NCBI GenBank assembly: GCA_003158585.1
Contig: PMKE01000071.1
Location: 81,191 to 145,190, forward strand
Direction of reading: 5' to 3'
DNA: 64,000 nucleotides
Source: Alphaproteobacteria bacterium
GTDB lineage: Bacteria; Pseudomonadota; Alphaproteobacteria; Micropepsales; Micropepsaceae
The notes under the pieces were generated by a model. That model did no database searches. It saw nothing but the letters and a program-made list of their open reading frames with translations, and was not told the DNA's origin. The translations under genes were made by a program, and so were the position numbers. Shown here in pieces: positions 47,879-56,314 of the stretch. The stretch's first letter is position 1. The number at the start of each line of letters is the position of its first letter.

Positions 47879-48999
47879 CCGATCACCTGGATTTCCGCCT
47901 GCAAGGCGCCAGCGGCCTTGATCGCCTGGAGGATCGAGATGATGTCGCGCGGGCCCACGCCCAGCGCGTTGAGGCCGTCGACCAGGCTCTGCAACGCCAC
48001 GCCTTCGCGCATGATGGCGATCCTGTTGCCCTTGCCTTCGTCGATATCGATCTGGGTGCGCGGGACGACCTGGGTTGTGCCGCGCGACAGCGGCCCCGGC
48101 TGGCTGACCTGCGGCGTCTCGTTGACGCGGATCGTCAAATTGCCCTGGGCGATGGCGACGGTCGAGATGCGCACGTCCGCACCCATCACGATGACGCCGG
48201 ACTGTTCGTCGATCACCACGCGTGCCGGCTCGTCGGGATCGACCTTCACCTGCTCGATGTCGGTCAGAAGGCCCACGACGCCCTTGGGATAGTCCGCGGG
48301 AACGTTGATGCGCACGGTGGAGGGATCGGAAGCCTCGGCGACATTGTTGCCGAGATAGGTGTTGACCGCCGCGGCGATGCGCGTCGCCGTCGTCAGGTCG
48401 GGATTGTGCAGCGAGAGCTTCAGGCTGTGCTCGCTGGCCAGCGCGAAGCCGGTCTCGCGTTCGACGATGGCGCCGTTCGAGATGCGCCCGGCGGTGGGCA
48501 CGCCGCGCGTCACGCTGGCGGAGTCGCCCTGGGCGGTGAAGCCGCCGATGGCGACCGGGCCCTGTCCCAGCGCGTAAATCTGGCCGTCGGCACCGAACAG
48601 CGGGGTGACCAGCAACGTACCGCCCTGCAGGCTCTTGGCATCGCCCATCGCACTGACCGACACGTCGATACGCGTGCCGGAGGCGGCGAAGGAGGGAAGA
48701 TTTGCCGTCACCATCACCGCGGCGGTGTTCTTGGTCTGCATGGTGGTGCCGCGGGTGTTGACGCCCAGCCGCTCCAGCATGGTCTGGATCGACTGCTGGG
48801 TGAACGGCGCGTTCTTGAGGGAATCGCCGGTGCCGTTGAGACCGACGACGAGGCCGTAGCCGACCAGCATGTTGTCGCGGATGCCTTCCACATCGACCAG
48901 GTCCTTGACGCGCGACAGGGCGAAACAAGGGGTGGCTGCGATGGCCAGCATGGAGATTGCGGCAGTCATTCTGACGAACAGGGAACGCTTGCGGGGCAT
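47875..48999 (-). CDS. flgI: Flagellar P-ring protein FlgI
   Basis: FlgI forms the periplasmic P-ring of the basal body. The 374-aa product has a signal peptide (MTAAISMLAIAATPCFA) and begins mature with SRVKDLVDVEGIRDNMLVGYG, the FlgI hallmark. VGLNGTGDSLKNAPFTQQSI and the C-terminal LVDGLNALGVGPRDIISILQAIKAAGALQAE are equally diagnostic. It opens the flgI-flgJ-flbY operon behind a sigma-54-type promoter. Confidence 0.97.
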   Translation of the reverse strand: MPRKRSLFVRMTAAISMLAIAATPCFALSRVKDLVDVEGIRDNMLVGYGLVVGLNGTGDSLKNAPFTQQSIQTMLERLGVNTRGTTMQTKNTAAVMVTANLPSFAASGTRIDVSVSAMGDAKSLQGGTLLVTPLFGADGQIYALGQGPVAIGGFTAQGDSASVTRGVPTAGRISNGAIVERETGFALASEHSLKLSLHNPDLTTATRIAAAVNTYLGNNVAEASDPSTVRINVPADYPKGVVGLLTDIEQVKVDPDEPARVVIDEQSGVIVMGADVRISTVAIAQGNLTIRVNETPQVSQPGPLSRGTTQVVPRTQIDIDEGKGNRIAIMREGVALQSLVDGLNALGVGPRDIISILQAIKAAGALQAEIQVIG

Positions 49000-49031
49000 G
49001 GGCTTCTACCCGGTTTTCCGGTCCGTCCCTT

Positions 49032-49046
49032 GCCAGTTTCGTGCCG
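49032..49046 (-). promoter_or_regulatory. Sigma-54-type promoter of flgI-flgJ-flbY
   Basis: The minus strand reads CGGCACGAAACTGGC: GG, 10 bp, GC, with GGCACG and one T kept from the consensus. It is 33 bp upstream of the flgI ATG. Confidence 0.7.
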
Positions 49047-49129
49047 CCGGAGGTTGTTGAAAAGTGAAGTAAAAACAAATAGATACAAGGCAGCCGTGGG
49101 TGCATGCGAGACGCCTGGGCAGAATTTTC

Positions 49130-49146
49130 CCGGCAGATTCGCCCCC
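49130..49146. promoter_or_regulatory. ftr-like element upstream of flgI
   Basis: CCCGGCAGATTCGCCCC resembles the CCCGGCAGATTTTGCCC site upstream of flagellin 2. It lies about 84 bp upstream of the flgI -24 element, an enhancer position. Confidence 0.5.
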
Positions 49147-49271
49147 GGGGCGGCCCTCATCGGGCCACATTGGCGGCGTATCCGCCCGCCCGTCCCGCCG
49201 CGGCAGAAAAGAGCTTTTCCTTCTTCCGCCAGACGCTAAAAGAACCCAAGGAACCAACGGGAACGAGAAAG

Positions 49272-50039
49272 ATGGCAGACGGCGCCTACAAGGACTACCA
49301 GCTCGTCATTCTGCGTCACGGCGAGAGCGAGTGGAACAAGCTGAACCTGTTCACCGGCTGGCGCGACGTGCGCCTCAGCGAGCAGGGCGTGAAGGAAGCG
49401 CGCGCCGGCGGACGCACCCTGAAGCAGGACGGCTTTGCCTTTGATGTCGCTCACACCTCGCTTCTGACGCGCGCCATCCAGACGCTGTGCCTGGCTGAGG
49501 AGGAGATGGACCTGATGTGGCTGCCGGTGTTCAAGCACTGGCGCCTCAACGAGCGGCACTACGGCGCGCTGCAAGGTGCCAACAAGCGCGAAGCGGTCGA
49601 GAAGTTCGGCGAGGCGCAGGTGAAGATCTGGCGCCGCTCCTATGCCACGCCGCCGCCGCCGGTCGAGCTTTCCTCTCCCGATTTTCCCGGCCACGACCGC
49701 CGCTATGCGGGCGTGCCGGAGGCCGACCTGCCGCGCAGCGAAAGCCTCAAGGACGTGCTCGGCCGCGTCATGCCTTACTGGGAAGAGGCGATCCTGCCCG
49801 ACCTCAAGGCGGGCAAGCGCGTCTTGATCGCGGCGCACGGCAATTCCTTGCGCGCGCTGCTGAAATATCTCGAAGGCATCAGCGACGAAGCCATCATCGA
49901 TGTCGATTTGCCGACGGGCATTCCGAAGGCCTATCGTCTGAATGCGTCCTGGCGGGCTGCAGATGCGAAGTTTTTGGGTGATCCCGAGGAGCTCGAGCGG
50001 CGCATCAATGCGGTCAAGGCACAAACCAAGAAAGCGTGA
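49272..50039 (+). CDS. gpmA: 2,3-bisphosphoglycerate-dependent phosphoglycerate mutase
   Basis: GpmA interconverts 3- and 2-phosphoglycerate. The 255-aa protein has the catalytic His in LVILRHGESEWNKLNLFTGW, the RLNERHYGALQG motif and the second His in VLIAAHGNSLRALLKYLEG. The start is ATG 49272 behind GAAAG; the track's earlier start adds 56 residues with no homology sense. The next gene starts inside its last 32 bp. Confidence 0.95.
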   Translation: MADGAYKDYQLVILRHGESEWNKLNLFTGWRDVRLSEQGVKEARAGGRTLKQDGFAFDVAHTSLLTRAIQTLCLAEEEMDLMWLPVFKHWRLNERHYGALQGANKREAVEKFGEAQVKIWRRSYATPPPPVELSSPDFPGHDRRYAGVPEADLPRSESLKDVLGRVMPYWEEAILPDLKAGKRVLIAAHGNSLRALLKYLEGISDEAIIDVDLPTGIPKAYRLNASWRAADAKFLGDPEELERRINAVKAQTKKA

Positions 50040-51315
50040 AGCCGCCTGTGCGGCTGCGCTGATCCTCGTCCTGGCGGTCGCACCCGCGGCCAGCGCGGGC
50101 AAGGTGCCCGTGCCGCATCCGCGCCCTGCAATGCCGGCGGACAGAACGGCGCCCGATCCCGACAGCGGCATCGACCTTAGCCGTGCCGTGCCGATGCGGT
50201 CGCTGCTGCATCAACCGTCCACCGCGGAGCAGTTCCGCAACCTCGCCTCGCAGATCGCCAAGGACAAGCCGCGCGTCGACAGCGCCAAGACGCAATCGGA
50301 TGCCTTGGCGCGCCAGGCGGAAGCGTTGCGACAGAAGTTGGTGCGGACCGCGGCGCGCGTGGAACAACTCGAAGAAGAGAAAGCCAAGCTCGGTCTCGAA
50401 GTCGGCCGTCTCGGCGCCTTGAACGAGAGCCTCTCGGCGAGCTTTGCTCGCGACCGGGTTTCGGTGTCGCGCCTGCTCGCGGTGCTTCAGCGTCTCCAGC
50501 ACGATATGCCGCCGGCGATGGCCGTGCGTCCCGACGACGCCTTGGCGGCGGCCCGCGGCGCCATGCTGATCGGCGCCTCGCTGCCGGATGTCTACGGCAA
50601 GGCCGCGGAGCTCGCCCGGCGGCTCGAAGCATTGCGGCGCACCCGGACGGCGCTGGTGGCGCGCCGGGCCGAAGCCGCCCGGAACGCAGATTTCCTGGCG
50701 CAAGCGCGTATCGAACTCGATCAACTTTTGGCGATGAAGCGGCTGGAGGCCGATGCCGCCGCGGGCCATTACGGAGATCTCAAGAAAAAATTCGATATAA
50801 TCGCCTCCCAGGCCGTCAATCTTTCGGCCCTGCTGCAAAAGGTGGCACAGTTGCGCTCGGTCCCGCTTTCCCAGGGCGTCGTAACGGTAACCGCGGACAG
50901 GACAGGCCGCGGCAAATTGGGCCGCGACACTCTGCTGAGGCCGGTTGTGGGCTCGCTTGCGGCAGGGGGCCTCGACGGCATGGGAGGCAGCGCAGCGCCG
51001 GGATTAACCTATATCGTCGCTCCGGGGGCGCAGGTGATTTCCCCGACCGACGGGCGGGTTCTTTTCGCCGAGCCTTACCAAAGAAGCGGCCAAGTCTTGA
51101 TCTTGGAAATGACCGACGGCTACGATGCCGTGTTGGCCGGGTTGGATCGCCTCGACGTTCGTACCGGCGATCGCGTGCTCGCCGGAGAGCCGGTTGGTAC
51201 GATGTCGAAATCCAACCGCGAGCCTAGGCTATATTTCGAATTGCGGCAGAACGGACGAGGGATGAGCCCCGCCCCTTACATCGCCGCCGCGTTGAGGAAG
51301 GCAAATAAGCCATGA
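50008..51315 (+). CDS. EnvC-like murein hydrolase activator with degenerate LytM domain
   Basis: From ATG 50008 the product is 435 aa with a Sec signal (ACAAALILVLAVAPAASA). It continues with a long coiled coil (residues about 80-260, VEQLEEEKAKLGLEVGRL, AAELARRLEALRRTR) and a C-terminal LytM/M23-like domain (GLTYIVAPGAQVISPTDGRV, PRLYFELRQNGRGMSPAPYI). The zinc His/Asp of active M23 enzymes are replaced: the HxH strand reads YDAVLAGLDR. So it should activate amidases rather than cut peptidoglycan, as known for EnvC. It overlaps gpmA by 32 bp and ctpA by 4 bp. Confidence 0.85.
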   Translation: MRSRHKPRKREAACAAALILVLAVAPAASAGKVPVPHPRPAMPADRTAPDPDSGIDLSRAVPMRSLLHQPSTAEQFRNLASQIAKDKPRVDSAKTQSDALARQAEALRQKLVRTAARVEQLEEEKAKLGLEVGRLGALNESLSASFARDRVSVSRLLAVLQRLQHDMPPAMAVRPDDALAAARGAMLIGASLPDVYGKAAELARRLEALRRTRTALVARRAEAARNADFLAQARIELDQLLAMKRLEADAAAGHYGDLKKKFDIIASQAVNLSALLQKVAQLRSVPLSQGVVTVTADRTGRGKLGRDTLLRPVVGSLAAGGLDGMGGSAAPGLTYIVAPGAQVISPTDGRVLFAEPYQRSGQVLILEMTDGYDAVLAGLDRLDVRTGDRVLAGEPVGTMSKSNREPRLYFELRQNGRGMSPAPYIAAALRKANKP

Positions 51316-52613
51316 AGCGCCTTGCGTTGGTTTTTCTCGGGGTGGGGATCGGGTTCATCACGGCGGCGGGACTGCTGCTGCCGCAGGCGCAAGGCGCCAA
51401 CAACGCGACTGTCTACCGACAGTTCAATCTTTTCAGCGAAGCCTATGAAAAGGTCCGCGCCAATTACGTCCGTCCGGTGCAGGACAGCGAGCTGATGAAC
51501 GGCGCCATCGAAGGTATGGTCTCGGGTCTCGACCCGCATTCCAGCTACATGGACGCCAAGGCCTTCGCCGACATGCAGATTCAGACCAAGGGCGAATTCG
51601 GCGGCATCGGCATCGAAGTCACGATGGAAGACGGGCTCATCAAAGTGGTCTCGCCCATCGACGACACGCCTGCCGCGCGAGCCGGCCTCAAGACCGGGGA
51701 TTACATCGCCGCCATCGACGGCAACGCCATCCAGGGCATGAACCTCAACGATGCCATCGACAAGATGCGCGGTCAGGCCGGCTCCAAGGTGACGCTGACC
51801 ATTCTGCGCAAAGGCGAGAGTAAGCCCTTCGACGTCGCCTTGACCCGCGCCGTGATCCATGTCGACAGCGTCAAATGGCACCGCGAGGGCGATATCGGCT
51901 ACATCCGCATCGCCTCCTTCAACGAAGAGACGGATGCGGGCCTGGAACGCGCCGTGCGCGAGCTCAAGAAGCAGATCGGCCCGGCGCTCAAGGGCTATGT
52001 GATCGACCTGCGCAACGATCCGGGCGGGCTGCTCGATCAGGCCGTGGAAGTCAGCGACGACTTCCTGAACAGCGGCGAGATCGTCTCCACCCGCGGCCGC
52101 CAGCCGGACGACACGCAGCGCTTCCCCGCCAGATCCGGCGACATCACCGACAACAAGCCGCTGGTGGTGCTGATCAACGCCGGCACGGCCTCGGCCTCCG
52201 AGATCGTCGCGGGCGCCCTGCAGGACCACAAGCGCGCCATCGTCGTCGGCATGACCAGCTTCGGCAAAGGTTCCGTGCAGACCATCATTCCGCTCTCCGA
52301 AGGCGGCGGCGCACTGCGCCTGACGACGGCCCGCTACTACACGCCGTCGGGCCGCTCCATCCAGGCCGAAGGCATCGTGCCGAACATCGCGGTCGCCCAG
52401 GCCGGCGAAGAAGCCGAGGTGAAGATCGAGCGCCCGAGCGAAGCGGACCTGCCGGGCCACCTCCAGCCGGAACAGCTGGGCGGCAAGAAGCCCCAGACCG
52501 TCATCCGTCCGCCGGCGGGCAGCAAGGATAAGGATTTCCAGCTCACCTATGCTTTGGGCATGTTGCACGGCAATGGCGCCCTGGTGGCCCAGAAGGGACC
52601 CAACGCTCACTAG
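51312..52613 (+). CDS. ctpA: C-terminal processing protease CtpA (S41 family)
   Basis: The periplasmic protease has a signal anchor (LALVFLGVGIGFITAAGLLLP), a PDZ domain (GEFGGIGIEVTMEDGLIKVV, AGLKTGDYIAAIDG) and the S41 core with catalytic Ser in NAGTASASEIVAGALQDH and Lys in GMTSFGKGSVQTI. At 433 aa it has the usual length. It is co-translated with the EnvC-like gene; that pair, often followed by a divergent polysaccharide deacetylase as here, is conserved in alphaproteobacteria. Confidence 0.95.
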   Translation: MKRLALVFLGVGIGFITAAGLLLPQAQGANNATVYRQFNLFSEAYEKVRANYVRPVQDSELMNGAIEGMVSGLDPHSSYMDAKAFADMQIQTKGEFGGIGIEVTMEDGLIKVVSPIDDTPAARAGLKTGDYIAAIDGNAIQGMNLNDAIDKMRGQAGSKVTLTILRKGESKPFDVALTRAVIHVDSVKWHREGDIGYIRIASFNEETDAGLERAVRELKKQIGPALKGYVIDLRNDPGGLLDQAVEVSDDFLNSGEIVSTRGRQPDDTQRFPARSGDITDNKPLVVLINAGTASASEIVAGALQDHKRAIVVGMTSFGKGSVQTIIPLSEGGGALRLTTARYYTPSGRSIQAEGIVPNIAVAQAGEEAEVKIERPSEADLPGHLQPEQLGGKKPQTVIRPPAGSKDKDFQLTYALGMLHGNGALVAQKGPNAH

Positions 52614-52664
52614 ATTCGCCGTCATTAACCGGAGCGTAACCATGACCGCCTTTAGCTTGCGGTC

Positions 52665-53891
52665 ATGGCCGCGAGCGGCATGAACGGGGAATCGGAGCAC
52701 AAGCGCCGCGGGGGGCTGGTGCTTGCGCTGGCTTATATCCTCGTGATCCTCGTCCTGGCCGGGATCGCTGCCGCCGTCACTTTCTTAGGCGATCCGAATG
52801 CGGGCCGGCAGGTCGCGACCCTGCACATTCCACCCAGGCACATCGCGCGCGTCCCCGCACCGCCGCCCGTCGAAACTCCGGCGAGCGAAACGCCGCCCGC
52901 GACGCAAGCTCCGCCCGGCGGGGAAACGCCCGCCGCGGCCGTTCCGCCGGGTACGGCAGTACCGCCCGGACAGACACCGCCTCCCGGACAAACGGTTCCG
53001 CCCGCGCAAACGGCGGCCGTACCGCCCGCGCAAACGGCAGCCGTACCGCCCGCGCCTCCTCCTCCTCCGCCATCGCCTCCGCCCATGACCGGAGGCGCCG
53101 CGGTCGCCAATCCGGCGCTGATCGAAAAAACTCCGCAGGGACCTTTGCCGCGCATCGCCGACAACGGCCTGTCTCCCATGCGCGCTTACGGGACGGCCAT
53201 TCGCCCCGACGGCAAGCCACGCATCGCCATCGTGATCCGCGGTCTCGGCATCAGCGCCAGATCGACCTCGGCTGCCATCGACGGCACGCCGCCGGGCGTG
53301 ACGCTGGCCTTCGCTCCATATTCCAACGACGTGCAGAACTGGGTGGCGGCGGCGCGCAAGAAGGGCCACGAAGTCCTGCTCGAAGTGCCGATGGAGCCCT
53401 ACGACTTTCCGGACAGCGATCCCGGCCAGTACACGCTGCGCACCGGCGTGGGGGAAGACACCAACACCAAGAAGCTGGTGTGGTCGCTGACGCGCTTCAC
53501 CGGCTATGTGGGAATTACCAACCTCTTGGGCGGCAAGCTGCTCTCGGATGCTGGCGCGCTGGAACCGATGCTGACTTACCTCAACCGCCGGGGCCTCATG
53601 TTCTTCGACAACGGCTCGGCGATGCATTCTGTGGCGCCCGACGTAGCGGCACGCGTCGGCGTGCCGTTCAGCCAGGCGACGCTGACCGTCGATTCCATCC
53701 AGTCCGCGATGGAAATCGACCATCGCCTGTCCGATCTCGAAGCCGAAGCGCGCAGCAAAGGCAGCGCGGTGGGGGCGGGCTTTCTCTATCCCGTGACGCT
53801 CGAACGCGTCGCCAACTGGTCGCGCGGTCTTTCCGGCCGGGGCTTTGTTCTGGCGCCCATATCGGCCATAGTCGTCGGTGCAAAGCACTGA
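52665..53891 (+). CDS. Divergent polysaccharide deacetylase family protein
   Basis: The 408-aa protein has one N-terminal TM helix (GLVLALAYILVILVLAGIAAAV) and a long Pro/Ala/Thr linker with repeats of PPAQTAAVPPAQTAAVPPAP, about residues 60-140. The C-terminal domain is of the divergent polysaccharide deacetylase (PF04748-type) family: KPRIAIVIRGLGISARST, VTLAFAPYSNDVQNW, GHEVLLEVPMEPYDFPDSDPG and RGLMFFDNGSAMHSV. Usually the first motif reads IVIDDxG; here it is IVIRGLG, so the metal-binding Asp residues seem lost. It may bind rather than deacetylate glycans. Confidence 0.88.
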   Translation: MAASGMNGESEHKRRGGLVLALAYILVILVLAGIAAAVTFLGDPNAGRQVATLHIPPRHIARVPAPPPVETPASETPPATQAPPGGETPAAAVPPGTAVPPGQTPPPGQTVPPAQTAAVPPAQTAAVPPAPPPPPPSPPPMTGGAAVANPALIEKTPQGPLPRIADNGLSPMRAYGTAIRPDGKPRIAIVIRGLGISARSTSAAIDGTPPGVTLAFAPYSNDVQNWVAAARKKGHEVLLEVPMEPYDFPDSDPGQYTLRTGVGEDTNTKKLVWSLTRFTGYVGITNLLGGKLLSDAGALEPMLTYLNRRGLMFFDNGSAMHSVAPDVAARVGVPFSQATLTVDSIQSAMEIDHRLSDLEAEARSKGSAVGAGFLYPVTLERVANWSRGLSGRGFVLAPISAIVVGAKH

Positions 53892-53935
53892 GCGCAATCC
53901 GGAAAAGTGTGAAGCGGTTTTCCGCTAGATTGCGC
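53892..53935. repeat. REP-like palindrome family A, copy 5
   Basis: GCGCAATCCGGAAAA and TTTTCCGCTAGATTGCGC around GTGTGAAGCGG. It begins at the base after the stop codon of the polysaccharide deacetylase-like gene. The spacer to rppH holds only this element and 32 bp. Confidence 0.9.
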
Positions 53936-53967
53936 GAATATAAAAAGCCGAATTTAGAGACTGCGTG

Positions 53968-54456
53968 ATGTCGAAACCCGGATACGTCGAGCTGCCGTAT
54001 CGTCCCAGCGTGGGCGTGATGCTGCTCGACAGAGAGGGCCGCGTCTTCGTCGGCCGGCGCATCGATCAGAGCGTGGAAGGCTGGCAGATGCCGCAAGGCG
54101 GCATCGACGCGGGCGAGACGCCGCACGAGGCGGCGCGGCGCGAATTGAAGGAAGAGATCGGCACCGACAAGTGCGACTTCCTGCGCGAGATGGATGGCTG
54201 GCTGTCCTACGATCTGCCGTCCCATCTCATCGGCGTGGCGCTGCACGGGCGCTTCCGCGGCCAGAGGCAGAAATGGCTGGCGGCGCGTTTTTTGGGTACC
54301 GACGCCGACATCAACCTCGAAACCCACGAGCCTGAGTTCGAAGCCTGGCGCTGGATCGCGATGGACGAACTGCCGTCCCTGATCGTGCCCTTCAAGCGCG
54401 ACACCTATAAGAAGGTGATCGCCGCCTTCCGCGACCTGGCAATGCCCGCGGCGTAG
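53968..54456 (+). CDS. rppH: RNA pyrophosphohydrolase RppH
   Basis: The Nudix hydrolase removes 5' pyrophosphate from mRNA to start decay. The 162-aa protein has the Nudix box in GGIDAGETPHEAARRELKEEIG and flanking YRPSVGVMLLDREGRVFVGRR and WQMPQGGID, which are RppH marks. The ATG at 53968 is preceded by an in-frame GTG at 53965. Confidence 0.93.
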   Translation: MSKPGYVELPYRPSVGVMLLDREGRVFVGRRIDQSVEGWQMPQGGIDAGETPHEAARRELKEEIGTDKCDFLREMDGWLSYDLPSHLIGVALHGRFRGQRQKWLAARFLGTDADINLETHEPEFEAWRWIAMDELPSLIVPFKRDTYKKVIAAFRDLAMPAA

Positions 54457-54487
54457 AGCGGCTGCTTTCAACACTGCTTGTATTAGC

Positions 54488-54555
54488 TGTCATCCCGGGC
54501 AAGCGTCCTTCGCGCAGCGAAGGACGCGCGACCCGGGACCCACCGAGACAGATGC
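54488..54555. repeat. Intergenic repeat family B, copy 3 (half element)
   Basis: TGTCATCCCGGGCAAGCG as in copy 1, then a perfect hairpin GCGTCCTTCGC/GCGAAGGACGC, then GACCCGGGACCCACC. The right-hand inverted end is missing, so it is truncated. Confidence 0.78.
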
Positions 54556-54644
54556 GTGATCTTGAGCAGGAATGCGGTACGAGGTTCCAGACGGGACTTC
54601 AACTTCTTCGTCATGGCCGCCCTTGAGGCTGCCATCCGGATTAC

Positions 54645-54707
54645 CACGCGGAGACGCGGAGAACGCGGAGTGGAAGAGTGTCTCCGCGGCCTCCGCGCCT
54701 CCGCGTG
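54645..54707. repeat. 63-bp hairpin of repeated CGCGGAG units
   Basis: The left arm has three CGCGGAG units in a row (ACGCGGAGACGCGGAGAACG) and the right arm has three CTCCGCG units. Together they form a long imperfect stem around GTGGAAGAGTGT. I remember this word as a scattered palindromic repeat in many bacteria. No gene covers it. Confidence 0.7.
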
Positions 54708-54878
54708 CGTTATTGCTAATCCCGCGACAGCTTTTCCATCACGGCCTGGAACGACGATGCGGGAGATGCGAGTCATGAAGAAATTCCAGGCGCGGGCGCG
54801 AAGCAGGCGCAGGTGCACAGCAAACGCGGTAATGTGTCAAAGTGTGCTGCTGAACCCGAGTCCCGCGATGACGCGGTA

Positions 54879-55082
54879 ATGGATAAGCTGTCGACGCATT
54901 CCCACCTTCAAAACCTGATTGTGTTACGCATGCAAAACCACCAGGGTATCCACACGAACGCGTATTATGAAGGCGTGAACGGTGCGACCAATGCTGGTTT
55001 GAATGCGGCTGGTAGTTCAGGGGTAAGCGCGGCTCTGGAAGCCATTAAGGCATCGCTCCTCGCAAAGGGAACATATCCATGA
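54879..55082 (+). pseudogene. C-terminal remnant of an AHH-type polymorphic toxin nuclease
   Basis: The 67-aa product reads NLIVLRMQNHQGIHTNAYYEGVN and ends ALEAIKASLLAKGTYP. This matches the end of AHH (HNH/EndoVII superfamily) toxin domains: the His-rich H..HT..YY..VN stretch and the final Leu-Ile-Leu-Gly helix. The N-terminal part of the domain, with the AHH/HHI catalytic His, is missing, so I call it a dead fragment. The next gene overlaps it by 4 bp as immunity genes do. Composition is A+T-richer than the chromosome around it. Start ATG 54879 is uncertain. Confidence 0.6.
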
Positions 55083-55684
55083 CAATTTGGGCGATGCGCG
55101 GACAAGAAGGGTCACTCGTTGGTTTTGTGCCGGATGAACGTCTGGCAAAGGCGATTACAACGTGCGGTATGAACCCCATCGCAGTGAGAGAGGTACTGCG
55201 CGCAGCGGGAATGGAAATTTTTGACATGCAGATTGCTGAACCTTCGGCAACGAGGGTCGAAATGAACCGCCAATCGATTCCCGATCTTGTGATTTGGTCG
55301 TGGATTGCCATCTTTTCACAACGTGCCGCGTCGACTGCGGTCGAGTTGGGGTGTGAGGCAGGAGAATTTTGGCCGTGCCGGTTTCAGTCGAATCCAGAGG
55401 AGGAGTTCTTTTTTCATCTGCCTTTGAAAGTCTTTGATATCGTCGATGTCAAAAGATCGACCTTCAGGCATATCCTTCCAGTAGATCCCCCGATCCCGAT
55501 GTTCATTGAAGCATTGGTAACAAAACAATTGCCCGACGAACTTCCGCCATGCTTTAGAGCTGAAACACCTGGGACAACCATAGTTTTCAGCGAGTTGTTT
55601 GTTCGAGATGATTTTAGGCTTGCATGGGATCGGAATGCATTCCGCGGTGCTGTGTTTCGTCGGCTTTCGACACAAATGGAGTGA
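55079..55684 (+). CDS. Probable immunity protein (Imm11/DUF1629-like)
   Basis: The 201-aa soluble protein lacks signals or TM helices. Its C-terminal half (LPVDPPIPMFIEALVTKQLPD, VFSELFVRDDFRLAWDRNAF) resembles the Imm11/DUF1629 immunity family, often coded right after AHH toxins. It overlaps the toxin remnant (ATGA), so it would be translation-coupled. Its base composition is unlike its neighbours and suggests transfer. With the toxin truncated it would be an orphan immunity gene that could protect against incoming toxin. Family assignment is from pattern memory. Confidence 0.58.
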   Translation: MTIWAMRGQEGSLVGFVPDERLAKAITTCGMNPIAVREVLRAAGMEIFDMQIAEPSATRVEMNRQSIPDLVIWSWIAIFSQRAASTAVELGCEAGEFWPCRFQSNPEEEFFFHLPLKVFDIVDVKRSTFRHILPVDPPIPMFIEALVTKQLPDELPPCFRAETPGTTIVFSELFVRDDFRLAWDRNAFRGAVFRRLSTQME

Positions 55685-56314
55685 GGCTTGCCGGTGGAGA
55701 ATCCAGCGACAGCGTATCCATTACAGAAGCTGCGGCTGGTCCTGCGCTGGTTTAATCGGCTGGCAAGCGCCGCGTGAGGTGCGTGCGGGGGCAGAGTCGA
55801 TCCACTCCAAACCCCAGCCGCCGGCTCCGGAATGATAATGCGTCTCGGTGTCGTAACATTATTTGATCATTGAATCTGCTGCATACCCCTTGAAACGTTC
55901 TTTGTCCGTTCCCATATGCCGCTTGTTGTTTGGGAAAAGGAGCAGAACGGCAGAACAGCGGCCAAGGGTCTTTCGCGAAGGCTCCGATCCGCAGCGGCGC
56001 GAGAACATACAGGACCGAAGGATGCGCGCTCGCGTGCATCCGCAAGGGACCGCATCAGGATCGCCGCCCGTTGTCGTGCAAGGCACGAAGCGGGTCGCGC
56101 TGCCCTCGAGGGCGGGGCGCCAGGCGCAGGATGTGCTGTCCCGCGAGGTCCGAGGACAAGCAAAGGTGCATGTCTCTTTCCGCGTGGCGGATTGGGCTTG
56201 CCGGCCGTAGCTGTGCCGGAGGCGGGTTCGCGGTTTGGGCCGCGCGCCCGCCTTTGGGCTATCTGGGGAGAGGGGAAATCCGCCGGATAGGACCCGGCAT
56301 GAACGCGAGCCGTT
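55685..56314. other. 630-bp stretch without a recognisable gene
   Basis: No ORF here has convincing coding features; those on the track (55863-56346 plus, 55752-56163 minus) overlap each other and read as Arg/Cys/Pro-rich shadows. It holds AATCCAGCGACAGCGTAT at about 55702-55719, which shares AGCGACAGCGTAT with REP-like copies 1 and 2. I could not match it to tmRNA, 6S, SRP or RNase P RNA signatures. It may be a decayed mobile segment or an unknown RNA. Confidence 0.5.

Larger units (their letters stand above)
54457..54878. other. Gene-free accessory spacer between rppH and the toxin remnant
   Basis: 422 bp with family B copy 3, the CGCGGAG hairpin and nothing that reads as a protein. The ORF at 54556-54879 on the track has no family resemblance and runs through the hairpin. 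Confidence 0.6.

Noticed and set aside
47567-49105. 512-aa minus ORF across flgI
   Set aside because: Only the C-terminal 103 residues (FlgJ) are real; the rest is a shadow of flgI.
54556-54879. Possible 107-aa protein upstream of the toxin remnant
   Set aside because: Runs through the CGCGGAG hairpin and shows no toxin N-terminal motif, so I do not treat it as the missing part of the AHH protein.
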